Shown piece by piece: positions 25,217 through 32,954 of a DNA stretch of 64,000 nt. A model generated the notes under the pieces. That model worked only from the letters and a program-made list of their open reading frames with translations, was not told where the DNA came from and did no database searches. The first letter of the stretch is position 1. Each line of letters begins with the position of its first letter. This DNA is from JACCVG01 sp963790245 (GTDB lineage Bacteria; Actinomycetota; Thermoleophilia; Solirubrobacterales; Thermoleophilaceae). Position numbers and translations under genes: made by a program. The stretch covers positions 1,612,001 to 1,676,000 of the forward strand of contig CAWBNP010000002.1 of NCBI GenBank assembly GCA_963790245.1. Reading direction: 5' to 3'.

Positions 25217-26059
25217 TTGAGCCAACCCGACCCCGCTTTCGATCTCGAACACGCTGATTGGCTCGCATTCTGCAGGCGCGCGTCTGCGGCCGCGCGCGCC
25301 GCACTCGCGCCGTTCGTCACGCGGGCTGAGCGTGAGCAGGAGACCGGACGTGGCGAAGGCGGTGACATCGCGCTGGCGATCGACCGCGCCGCCGAGGACG
25401 CGATCATCGGCGAGCTCGAGGCACACGGCCGGCCAGTCACGGTGATCTCCGAGGAGCGCGGCGAGCTCGAGCTCGGCGGCGGCGGCCCGATCCACGTCGT
25501 GATCGATCCGATTGACGGCTCGCTGAACGCCAAGCGCGGCATGCCCTACCACTGCGTCTCGATCGCGATCGCGAGCGGCCCGGCGATGGGCGACGTCGAG
25601 GTGGCGTTCATCGGCGACCTCGCCTCCGCCGATGAGTGGTGGGCGTTGCGCGGCGGCGGCGCGTTCCTCAACGGAGAGCCGCTCGAGCTGCTGCGACCCG
25701 ACGCCGAGATCGAGATGCTGGGGATCGAATCGGCCAACCCCAAGCTCGTGGCTCCGAATGCCGAGGCGCTCGCCGCCTCCGGCGCTCGGCGGCTGCGCGC
25801 GCTCGGCGCGATCGCCCTGACGCTCTGCAACGTCGCCGCGGGTCGGCTAGACGCGATGGTCAGCCTCGCGCCGTGCCGTTCGGTCGACGCCGCCGCTGGT
25901 CAGCTGATCGTGCGCGAGGCGGGCGGCGTCGTCGGCTTCCCCGATGCGGCCGCGGACGCGCTTTCGACGCCGCTGTCGCTCGCGATGCGCTCGAGAGTCA
26001 TCGCCGCCCCTTCCGAGCAGTCGCTCGCTCGGCTCGCGGACACCATCTTCGGCATCTGA
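25217..26059 (+). CDS. Inositol monophosphatase family protein
   Basis: This 280-residue magnesium-dependent, lithium-sensitive-type phosphatase has the metal-binding SEERGE (about 75), DPIDGSLNAKRG (about 95-106, a variant of DPIDGT), and a C-terminal SVDAAAGQLIVREAGG replacing the usual WDxAAG. Substrates in the family include inositol phosphates, fructose 1,6-bisphosphate and PAP. Inositol phosphatase would suit an actinobacterium making phosphatidylinositol or mycothiol-type compounds, but this is inference. The start is TTG. The TGA overlaps the ATG of the GH3 lipoprotein gene (TGATG), so the pair is co-translated. Confidence 0.85.
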   Translation: MSQPDPAFDLEHADWLAFCRRASAAARAALAPFVTRAEREQETGRGEGGDIALAIDRAAEDAIIGELEAHGRPVTVISEERGELELGGGGPIHVVIDPIDGSLNAKRGMPYHCVSIAIASGPAMGDVEVAFIGDLASADEWWALRGGGAFLNGEPLELLRPDAEIEMLGIESANPKLVAPNAEALAASGARRLRALGAIALTLCNVAAGRLDAMVSLAPCRSVDAAAGQLIVREAGGVVGFPDAAADALSTPLSLAMRSRVIAAPSEQSLARLADTIFGI

Positions 26060-27171
26060 TGAGGAGTCGCGCCGTGCTGGCGCTCGGCTGTCTCGCGCTG
26101 CTTGCGGGCTGTGGTGGGGAGCCGGTGACGACCGAGGCGGATGGTTCGGCGGAGCCGGACGCTGCGCTCCCGCCCGTCGAGCGGCCAGCCATCGATCCGG
26201 CGCTTGAGCGCCGTCGCGCGGTCGGTGAGCTTCTGATGGTCTCCTTCGAAGGGACGGTCGCTCCGACCGAGATCCTCGACGCGCTGCGCAAGCGCTCGAT
26301 CGGCGGCGTGATCCTGTTCTCCGACAACGTCGTCGACGAAGACCAGCTCCGCGGGCTGACCAAGCGCCTCCAACGGGCCGCGAAAGGCCGAGCGCTGATC
26401 GCCGTCGACCAGGAGGGCGGTGCGGTCCGCATCGTCCCCTTCGCCGCTCCCGAAGACCCGGCCTCCGCACAGGCCGCCGAAGCGGGCGCGGCGGCGCGTG
26501 ACACAGCCCGCGACCTCGACCGCCTTGGGATCAACGTCAACCTCGCACCAGTCGCCGACATCGCGAGCGACGGATCGTTCCTCGGCGCTCGGGCGTTTGG
26601 ATCCGATCCGGATGCTGTTGCTGAGGCCGTCGTCGATTCCGTTCGCGCGCACGCCGCCGCTGGTGTTGCCGCAACCGTCAAGCATTTCCCCGGCCTCGGC
26701 CGGGCGGCCGAGAACACGGACGAGGCAGCTGTCGAGATCGACGCGAGTAGAGGCGATCTCGAGCGCTCCGATCTGGTTCCCTTCCGTGCGGCCGCGAAGG
26801 CTGATTCCCCGCTCATGATGCTCGGCCACGCCACCTACCCCGCGCTCGACGCTCGCAACGTCGCCTCCCGTTCCCCCGCGGTCATCGATCTGCTCCGTGA
26901 GGAGCTCGGCTACGAAGGGGTGATCATCACCGACAGCCTCGAGGCAAAGGGGTCGCTCGGCGACGGCGCGACCAGCGTCGGGCGTGCCGCGCGGGAGTCG
27001 GTCGCGGCGGGCGTTGACATCGTCCTGATGACCGGGTCGGCGAGCTGGGGCCCCGCCCGCACCGAGCTATTGGCCCGAGCCCGCCACGACGAGGACTTCG
27101 CGGCGCGCGTCGAAGAGTCGGCAGCGCGCGTCGAGACGTTGAAGGTGGAGCTGGGCTTGCTAGACCCTTAG
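26059..27171 (+). CDS. Glycoside hydrolase family 3 lipoprotein, beta-N-acetylhexosaminidase-like
   Basis: This 370-residue exported enzyme has a lipoprotein signal (LALGCLALLAGCGG). The catalytic domain includes GGVILFSDNV, VDQEGGAVRI, the KHFPGLGRAAENTDEA loop (about 206-221, with the His expected in NagZ-type enzymes) and IITDSLEAKG (about 288-297) containing the nucleophile Asp. These fit family 3 N-acetylglucosaminidases that trim peptidoglycan or other amino-sugar polymers outside the cell. A long Pro/Ala/Asp spacer after the lipobox places the enzyme off the membrane. It is coupled to the inositol phosphatase-like gene; why is unclear. Confidence 0.88.
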   Translation: MRSRAVLALGCLALLAGCGGEPVTTEADGSAEPDAALPPVERPAIDPALERRRAVGELLMVSFEGTVAPTEILDALRKRSIGGVILFSDNVVDEDQLRGLTKRLQRAAKGRALIAVDQEGGAVRIVPFAAPEDPASAQAAEAGAAARDTARDLDRLGINVNLAPVADIASDGSFLGARAFGSDPDAVAEAVVDSVRAHAAAGVAATVKHFPGLGRAAENTDEAAVEIDASRGDLERSDLVPFRAAAKADSPLMMLGHATYPALDARNVASRSPAVIDLLREELGYEGVIITDSLEAKGSLGDGATSVGRAARESVAAGVDIVLMTGSASWGPARTELLARARHDEDFAARVEESAARVETLKVELGLLDP

Positions 27172-27178
27172 ACGGGGC

Positions 27179-27808
27179 CTAGCGACCGAACTGCCGCTCG
27201 ACGCCGTCGAGCAGAGCCCAGTTGCCGCGCAGCGCGGCTTCTGAGAGCTCCAGCAGGCGATCGGCGTCGAGCTCGGCGAGCTGCTCCTCGAGCAACCCGC
27301 GTGAGTGGGCCGCGTGTTCATGGTCGAGCTCGGCGTGGATCTTGAAATAGTCGGTCGCGGGGCTGCTCGCGGCGACCCCGTAGTGCTCGGTCAGTCCGTC
27401 GAGCTTGGTCTGCGAGATCGCCGGCTGGCCCGACTCGATCGTGTAGAGGATCGCGAAGCCCTCGAGCGCGTTCTGCGCGGCGGTCCAAGCGCGGGTGCAC
27501 TGGATCGTCTCGGGCAGCGGCTCGCGCCCGATCTCGGCGCCGACGGCGCCGGCGAACCGGTCCCATACATCGACGTGCGCGCGCTCCTCGGTCGCGTGAG
27601 ACACGAGTTCGGCGCGCACGGCCGGCGTCGCGTCGTCGGCAGCGGCCTCGCAGGCGGTGGCGAGAGCCTCGACCGCGTGGCGGTACTCAGCGGCGTAAAA
27701 AGCGAGCTCCTCGGCGGTCAGCTCACCCGCGCTCCAGCGGACGTAGAAGGGGTGCTCGAGGACGTTCCAGCGGGCACGGGCGGTCTCGAGGCGATCGAAG
27801 AAGTCCAT
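27179..27808 (-). CDS. CADD/PqqC/TenA-like haem-oxygenase-fold diiron protein, candidate self-sacrificing pABA synthase
   Basis: This 209-residue helical protein closely follows the chlamydial CADD pattern: LEHPFYVRWSAGELTAEEL at the N-terminus, TEERAHVDVWDRF, ILYTIESGQPAISQTKL and GLTEHYG, then IHAELDHEHAAH. Likely metal ligands are E74 or E75, H78, E125, H158, D162 and H165. Y22 and K135 occupy the places of CADD Tyr27 and Lys152, the residues reported to be consumed in making p-aminobenzoate. The first ligand helix is shorter than in CADD by about three residues. The chosen ATG has a GGGAG site. Function as a pABA source is inference; a redox or TenA-like role is the alternative. Confidence 0.75.
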   Translation of the reverse strand: MDFFDRLETARARWNVLEHPFYVRWSAGELTAEELAFYAAEYRHAVEALATACEAAADDATPAVRAELVSHATEERAHVDVWDRFAGAVGAEIGREPLPETIQCTRAWTAAQNALEGFAILYTIESGQPAISQTKLDGLTEHYGVAASSPATDYFKIHAELDHEHAAHSRGLLEEQLAELDADRLLELSEAALRGNWALLDGVERQFGR

Positions 27809-27899
27809 CTCGGGGCTCCCTTTCGATAGGTGGCGGCGAATCAAGAACCGAGCATGCTAGAGCAGCGGTTACGAACGCAGCCTGAAGCCCTCTGAACGC

Positions 27900-27938
27900 G
27901 GAACACGTCCGGCCACCTTCCTGGTGCCCGGACGTTCC
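27900..27938. terminator. Putative hairpin terminator
   Basis: An inverted repeat pairs GGAAC(AC)GTCCGG(C)CACC with GGTG(C)CCGGACGTTCC around a TTCCT loop, with a two-base bulge and one mismatch. A short T-run follows on the plus strand. It lies between two minus-strand genes, so it may end the small membrane protein transcript, although the T-tail is on the other strand. Confidence 0.4.
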
Positions 27939-27983
27939 ACGTTTTGGCGATTGCGGCCGTCGTGGCCCACGCCAAGTCTTACG

Positions 27984-28169
27984 CTAGACCTGCCTGCCGC
28001 CGCCGAAACGGCTGCCGAGGCCGTACCCCCCGCTTGGGATTCCGCCCAGCAGGACGAGGATCGCGGCAATGATTCCGACGATCGACGGAAGGCCGAGTGC
28101 GCCGCTCAGGAAGTACACGAGCGCCGCCAGCAACACCGCTATCAAAATCCCGATCAACTTTCGCTCCAT
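27984..28169 (-). CDS. Small Gly-rich membrane protein, 61 aa
   Basis: This is a predicted 61-residue inner-membrane protein with two hydrophobic segments (about residues 5-22, IGILIAVLLAALVYFLSG, and 27-43, IVGIIAAILVLLGG) and a short Gly/Arg C-terminus (YGLGSRFGGGRQV). The ATG is preceded by AGGGCGACC at suitable spacing; upstream codons in the frame look non-coding. I cannot assign a family; similar two-TM Gly-rich proteins are common near envelope genes. It is divergent from ku and about 175 bp upstream of the CADD-like gene on the same strand. Confidence 0.6.
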   Translation of the reverse strand: MERKLIGILIAVLLAALVYFLSGALGLPSIVGIIAAILVLLGGIPSGGYGLGSRFGGGRQV

Positions 28170-28273
28170 CTGTAGGTGGTCGCCCTTTAGGTACCCGTCC
28201 CCCACGGGCCGAAACCCCGGCAACTTTCCTCCCGGGGGTGGGAGTAACCGGGCGTGTGCGGTAATACCTAGCC

Positions 28274-29134
28274 ATGCCTCGCGCAATTTGGAGCGGCGCG
28301 ATCAGCTTCGGGCTGGTCAACGTGCCCGTGAAGCTGTACAGCGCGGTCAGCCGCAAGACCGTCCGCTTCAACCAGCTCGAGAAGGACACCGGCGCGCGGA
28401 TCCAGCAGAAGCGGGTCTCGTCGCAGTCTGGCGAGGAGGTTCCCTACGAGCAGATCGTCAAGGGTTACGAGATCTCGAAAGACCAGTACGTGGTCATCGA
28501 TCCCTCCGAGCTCGAAGCGCTCGATCCGAAGAAGACGCGCACGATCGACATCCAGGAGTTCGTCGATCAGGATCAGATCGACCCGATCTTCTACGACCAC
28601 CCCTACTACCTCGCGCCCGACCGCAACTCCGACAAGCCCTACAACCTGTTGCTCGCGGCGATGGAGGAATCGGGCAAGGTCGCGATCGCCCGCGTAGTCA
28701 TTCGACAGAAGGAGAGCCTGACGGCGATCCGTCCCGCCGGCGAGGTGCTGGCGATGACGACGATGCTGTTTGCCGACGAGGTCGTCTCGCCCGAGACGCT
28801 CGACGAGCGGCCCGACACCTCGGCCGACGTGAGCGACAAGGAGGTGGCCGCGGCACGTCAGCTGATTGATTCGCTCGCGGCCGACTTCGATCCGACCCGC
28901 TATCGCGACGAGTATCGGGACGCGGTGCTGTCGATGATCGAGCGCAAGGCCGAGGGCAAGGAGATCGCGACAGCGCCGGACGCCGAGGAGCCCCTCGAGG
29001 TGCCGGACCTGATGGCCGCGCTGGAGGCGAGCGTCGCCGCGGCCAAGAGCTCGGCCAAGAAGCCTGCCGCGAAGAAAAAGCCGGCGGCGAAGAAGAAGCC
29101 GGCGGCGAAGAAGAAGCCTGCCGCGAAGAAGTAG
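28274..29134 (+). CDS. ku: Non-homologous end joining protein Ku
   Basis: This 286-residue DNA-end-binding protein forms a homodimeric ring on double-strand breaks. The N-terminus RAIWSGAISFGLVNVPVKLY, the FYDHPYYLAPD segment and VLAMTTMLFADEVV are hallmarks of bacterial Ku. After about residue 255 there is a Lys/Ala/Pro tail of five-residue repeats (PAAKK), a basic extension known in several actinobacterial Ku proteins to aid DNA binding and to recruit LigD. The next gene, two bases after the stop, encodes a LigD-type polymerase, making an NHEJ operon. Confidence 0.95.
   Translation: MPRAIWSGAISFGLVNVPVKLYSAVSRKTVRFNQLEKDTGARIQQKRVSSQSGEEVPYEQIVKGYEISKDQYVVIDPSELEALDPKKTRTIDIQEFVDQDQIDPIFYDHPYYLAPDRNSDKPYNLLLAAMEESGKVAIARVVIRQKESLTAIRPAGEVLAMTTMLFADEVVSPETLDERPDTSADVSDKEVAAARQLIDSLAADFDPTRYRDEYRDAVLSMIERKAEGKEIATAPDAEEPLEVPDLMAALEASVAAAKSSAKKPAAKKKPAAKKKPAAKKKPAAKK
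29050..29131. repeat. 15-bp tandem repeat encoding Ku PAAKK tail
   Basis: Near-identical AAGAAGCCGGCGGCG units encode the C-terminal Lys-Pro-Ala repeats of Ku. Copy number could vary in frame by slippage. Confidence 0.8.
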
Positions 29135-29135
29135 G

Positions 29136-30053
29136 TTGGCGCCGGCGAGCGAGCGCGTCGAGGTCGCCGTCGAGGACCGCCGGCTCAGCCTCTCGAACCT
29201 GAGCAAGGTTCTTTATCCGGAGGTCGGCTTCACGAAAGCCGACGTGATCGACTACTACACGCGGATCGCGCCTGTCCTGCTGCCGCATCTGCGCGGTCGG
29301 CCGCTGACGCTCAAGCGTTATCCGAACGGGGTCGAGGGCAAGTTCTTCTACGAGAAGCAGTGCCCCAAGCACGCCCCCGACTGGGTGCACCGCGTGCCGA
29401 TCGCCGGCCATCGAGACGGCAGGGTGATCGACTACACGGTCGTCGACGATCTGCCGACGTTGGTCTGGGCGGCGAACCTCGCCGACCTCGAGCTCCACCC
29501 GTCGCTGTCGCTCGCCGAGGAAATCAAGCGCCCGACGGTCGCCGCCTTTGACCTTGACCCGGGCGAGCCCGCGGCGATCGCCGAATGCGCGCAAGTGGCG
29601 GTCATCCTGCGCGATGTCTTCGCCGGCCTCGGGCTGGAGGCGGTCGCGAAGACGTCGGGCTCCAAGGGGATGCAGGTCTACCTCCCGCTCAACGGCACCG
29701 ACGCGACCTACGAGCAGACGAAGGGATTCGCCCGTGCTCTTGCCGATCTGCTCGCGCGCGAGCACTCCGACCTCGTGGTCGCCAAGATGGCCAAGGCCCA
29801 GCGGCCGGGTCGGGTGTTCGTCGACTGGAGTCAGAACGACGAGCACAAGACGACGATCTGTGTCTACTCGCTTCGAGCCCGGCCGACCCCGACGGTCTCC
29901 ACGCCGCTGAGTTGGGACGAGGTCGAGCGGATCGCGGGCGGCGACGGCGACCAGCAGTGCGCCTTCACCTCTGAGGAGGTGCTCGCGCGGGTGCAGCGCG
30001 ATGGCGATCTGTTCGCGGCCGTGCTCGAGCTCGAACAGTCGCTCCCCGGGTGA
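29136..30053 (+). CDS. Stand-alone LigD-type NHEJ polymerase/primase
   Basis: This 305-residue archaeo-eukaryotic primase-family enzyme equals the polymerase domain of LigD. It has FTKADVIDYYTRIAPVLLPH, LTLKRYPNGVEGKFFYEKQCP, the metal-binding FDLDPGEPA (about 130-138), TSGSKGMQVYLPL and the third acidic residue in FVDWSQNDEHKTT (about 229). It would add nucleotides, often ribonucleotides, at Ku-bound ends. The ligase and 3'-phosphoesterase domains of full LigD are absent and no ligase gene is adjacent, so a separate ATP-dependent ligase must be elsewhere. The start is TTG, one base after the Ku stop. Confidence 0.92.
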   Translation: MAPASERVEVAVEDRRLSLSNLSKVLYPEVGFTKADVIDYYTRIAPVLLPHLRGRPLTLKRYPNGVEGKFFYEKQCPKHAPDWVHRVPIAGHRDGRVIDYTVVDDLPTLVWAANLADLELHPSLSLAEEIKRPTVAAFDLDPGEPAAIAECAQVAVILRDVFAGLGLEAVAKTSGSKGMQVYLPLNGTDATYEQTKGFARALADLLAREHSDLVVAKMAKAQRPGRVFVDWSQNDEHKTTICVYSLRARPTPTVSTPLSWDEVERIAGGDGDQQCAFTSEEVLARVQRDGDLFAAVLELEQSLPG

Positions 30054-30087
30054 GCCGCCCGATCCGGTCGCGTACTGTGAGGAGCCG

Positions 30088-31140
30088 ATGGTCGACTGGT
30101 CACTAGCGCGCCAGGTAGCTCGGCTCGCCGCCTCTCGCGGTGCGCCGCCCGGGCAGGTCGATGCCGACCTCGCAGCCATGTCGCGCGAAGCGGCCGTGCA
30201 CGTCGCCGGCTACACGGGCCTGGAGGGCGCCGCCACCGCTCCTGAAGCTGAGCTCGTCAGTCGCGAGCAGTGGGCCGAGATCAACCTCGGGTCGCTCTCG
30301 GAGTTGCTCGACCCGGTCGCGGCTCGGCTCGATGGGCGGCTCGGCAGCGCGGGCCCGCTCGCGGGTGCGCTGCGCGTGGCGGCCAGCGCGACGCTGGCCG
30401 CTGAGGTCGGGCTCGTGATCGGCTACATGTCCCAACGTGTGCTCGGCCAGTTCGAGCTTTCCCTGCTCAACCCCCAGGCGCCGCCGCGGCTGCTGTTCGT
30501 CGAGCCCAACCTCGCGGGGGCCGCGCGCGCGATGGACGTCGACAGTGAGAGCTTCCTGCGCTGGGTCGCCCTGCACGAGACGACGCACGTGCTCCAGTTC
30601 TCCGGCGTGCCCTGGCTGCGCGAGCATCTGGGCACCCTGCTGCGCGCCTACATGGACACGCTCGAGGTGCGGATCAATCGCGGGTCCGCCGGTGGGCTGC
30701 CCTCCTTTCCAGATCCCGCGCGCCTGATCGCCGACTTCCGCGAGGGCGGGCTCGTCGGCCTGATCCAGACGCGCGAGCAGCGCCGGCTCCTCAACGGGGT
30801 GCAGTCGGCGATGGCCGTCGTCGAGGGCTACGCCGAACACGTGATGGACGCGGTCGGTACCGATGTCCTGCCGGCCTACGTCGGTTTGCGCGAGGCGATG
30901 GACGCGCGCCGCTCCAACCGATCGGCGCCCGAACGGATCCTCAACCGGCTGCTCGGGCTCGATCAGAAGATGCGCCAGTACGAGGTCGGCAAGCGGTTCA
31001 GCGACGCCGTCGTCCAGCAGGTCGGCATCGAGGGGCTCAACCGGGTCTGGGATTCCCCGGCGATGCTCCCCACCCAGACCGAGCTCGACCGCCCGGCCGA
31101 CTGGATCGCGCGCGTCGACCGCGACTCGCTCGCGGCTTAG
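30088..31140 (+). CDS. Zinc-dependent metalloprotease, F420-biosynthesis-associated family
   Basis: This 350-residue protein belongs to a family whose members follow coenzyme F420 biosynthesis across actinobacterial genomes (the 'coenzyme F420 biosynthesis associated' family), though none has a settled substrate. The zinc site HETTHVLQF (about residues 167-175) gives the HExxH motif, with further family segments VDWSLARQVARL at the N-terminus and VEGYAEHVMDAVG (about 247-259) supplying the likely third ligand Glu. The ATG has a GAGGAG site. No F420 biosynthesis genes (fbiABC) are in the window. It is downstream of the NHEJ pair with a 34-bp gap, so co-transcription is possible. Confidence 0.88.
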   Translation: MVDWSLARQVARLAASRGAPPGQVDADLAAMSREAAVHVAGYTGLEGAATAPEAELVSREQWAEINLGSLSELLDPVAARLDGRLGSAGPLAGALRVAASATLAAEVGLVIGYMSQRVLGQFELSLLNPQAPPRLLFVEPNLAGAARAMDVDSESFLRWVALHETTHVLQFSGVPWLREHLGTLLRAYMDTLEVRINRGSAGGLPSFPDPARLIADFREGGLVGLIQTREQRRLLNGVQSAMAVVEGYAEHVMDAVGTDVLPAYVGLREAMDARRSNRSAPERILNRLLGLDQKMRQYEVGKRFSDAVVQQVGIEGLNRVWDSPAMLPTQTELDRPADWIARVDRDSLAA

Positions 31141-31157
31141 ACCCGTACCCTCAACCC

Positions 31158-32927
31158 ATGGGAGATCCTCGCCGCCGATTGGTGAGCTGCGGCTGGCTCG
31201 TAACCGCTGCATTGCTCTGGCCGGGATCGGCCTGGGCCCATGGGCAAACGGCGGACGTTCGAGCCGCTGTTGCGGGGGCGCCATGTGCGGGCGATCCAAT
31301 CTCGCCCGACCGTGTGGTTGAAGGGTCGTTCGATTCAAAGCTCGCCGGCAGCTACGTGATGGTCCCGTTCAGCGTGCCGAAAAAGGCCACTGGCGTACGC
31401 CTCAAGTACTGCTTCGATCAGCCGGAGGGGGGTCTCCGCCCGCCCGGCGGGCATACCCTGGACCTTGGGCTCTGGGAGCCGGCTCCTCCGGGGCGGGATT
31501 GGCGCGCTCGACAGTTTCGCGGCTGGGGCGGATCGAGTCACCCGGATGTGACTGTGTCGCCCAGGGGGTTCTCCAGCGAGCGCAAGTACCTGGCCGATCC
31601 CAAGGGCGACGTAGCTGGTCGGACGACTCGGGGATTCCGTCCGGGAAGGATCCCGCCGGGGCGGTGGGCGGTCGAGCTCGGTCTTGCGTCGATCATCGAT
31701 CGCGCCGGTGGCGACCGCGACGGAGCTGTCGGCTGGCGCGTCGAGATCGATCTGATCGAGGATCCGCGACTCGAGCGGGGCAAGGGCTATCGTCCGGCTC
31801 GCTACGACCGGCGGCCGTCAAGCTCGAAGTCCGGCTGGTACGCGGGCGACCTGCACGTCCACGGCGAGCACTCCGCGCTCGGTGACGCGACGATGTCGGA
31901 GCTGCTCGACTACGCGTTCAGGCCACTCACCGACAACGGCGCCGGTCTCGATTTCGTGACCCTGTCGGACTATGTGACCGACAGCGCGTGGGGAGAGATT
32001 GGCCGCTACCAGGAAGACCACCCCGACCAACTGATCGACCGCAGCTCTGAGGTCATCACCTATCGCGGTCATATCGGCAATCACGCCAGCGGGCGGTACG
32101 TCGACCACCGGACGGGCCCGGTCTATCGAATGCGCTCGGGGGGAGCGCTGACGCGCCTCCGCGGGCCTCGCACCGCGCGGCTGGTCTTCGAGAAGATCCG
32201 CGCCGCCGGCGGCTTCACCCAGATCAACCATCCGACCATATTCCCCAACGAGGTCCCTGCATTCGCGAGCCTTTGCCGCGGCTGCTCGTGGGACTACAGC
32301 GCCGCGGAGACCGACTACTCGGAGGTCGACGCGGTCGAGATCGCAACCGGTCCGCCCGGCTTGCGCTCGCCGATCGAGATCGGACCGAACCCGTTCACGC
32401 TTACGGCGATCGACTTCTACCAACGCGCTCTCGCCGCGGGACACAAGATCGCCGCCGTCGGCGTCAGCGACTCCCACAACGCCGGTCGCACCAGAGACCC
32501 CGTAACCCAAGCACCGCTCGGGACAGCTACGACCGTGCTGCACGCTCGGGAGCTCTCTGAGCGGGGGATCGCCGAGGCAGTGCGGGGCGGACACACCTAC
32601 GTCAAGGTCTTCGGCAACGCCGGTCCGGACCTCCGCTTCAGCGCGAAATCAGGCGACGAACGCGCGATCATCGGCGACACCGTCCGGGGCGGGGACGCTC
32701 GGTTCACCGCCCAGGTGATCGGAGCCGACCCGACCTTCGACCTTTTCCGGCCAGGGCCGTATGTGCTCTTGGTGCTTCATGACGGGCTACCAATCCGGGC
32801 CATCCCGATTACCGCTCCTGACCAGACCACGAGCTTCGAATCCGTCGGGGCCGGGCGGTATCAGCTGCAGCTGATGCGCGGTCCCGGTATCGCGGCCTAC
32901 ACGAGTCCGATCTACCTCGACCGCTGA
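31158..32927 (+). CDS. Secreted CehA/McbA-type PHP metallohydrolase
   Basis: This 589-residue exported protein has a signal peptide (about residues 8-30, WLVTAALLWPGSAWA), a beta-rich N-terminal half (about 35-220) and a PHP-like metal-dependent hydrolase domain. The latter has GDLHVHGEHSALGD (about 230-243), FTQINHPTIFPNEV (about 353) and AVGVSDSHNAG (about 434). In this family the usual TDH after GLDF is replaced here by LSDYVTD, so one metal ligand may differ. CehA and McbA hydrolyse carbamate esters such as carbaryl, but most relatives act on unknown phosphate or ester substrates. It follows the metalloprotease gene by 17 bp on the same strand. Confidence 0.82.
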   Translation: MGDPRRRLVSCGWLVTAALLWPGSAWAHGQTADVRAAVAGAPCAGDPISPDRVVEGSFDSKLAGSYVMVPFSVPKKATGVRLKYCFDQPEGGLRPPGGHTLDLGLWEPAPPGRDWRARQFRGWGGSSHPDVTVSPRGFSSERKYLADPKGDVAGRTTRGFRPGRIPPGRWAVELGLASIIDRAGGDRDGAVGWRVEIDLIEDPRLERGKGYRPARYDRRPSSSKSGWYAGDLHVHGEHSALGDATMSELLDYAFRPLTDNGAGLDFVTLSDYVTDSAWGEIGRYQEDHPDQLIDRSSEVITYRGHIGNHASGRYVDHRTGPVYRMRSGGALTRLRGPRTARLVFEKIRAAGGFTQINHPTIFPNEVPAFASLCRGCSWDYSAAETDYSEVDAVEIATGPPGLRSPIEIGPNPFTLTAIDFYQRALAAGHKIAAVGVSDSHNAGRTRDPVTQAPLGTATTVLHARELSERGIAEAVRGGHTYVKVFGNAGPDLRFSAKSGDERAIIGDTVRGGDARFTAQVIGADPTFDLFRPGPYVLLVLHDGLPIRAIPITAPDQTTSFESVGAGRYQLQLMRGPGIAAYTSPIYLDR

Positions 32928-32954
32928 ACGCCTTCGAACCCGTTTGGGCGCAGG

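Noticed and set aside
23403..25220. 605-codon plus-strand ORF opposite the helicase-nuclease
   Set aside because: Shadow of a conserved gene with helicase and nuclease motifs; no family resemblance.
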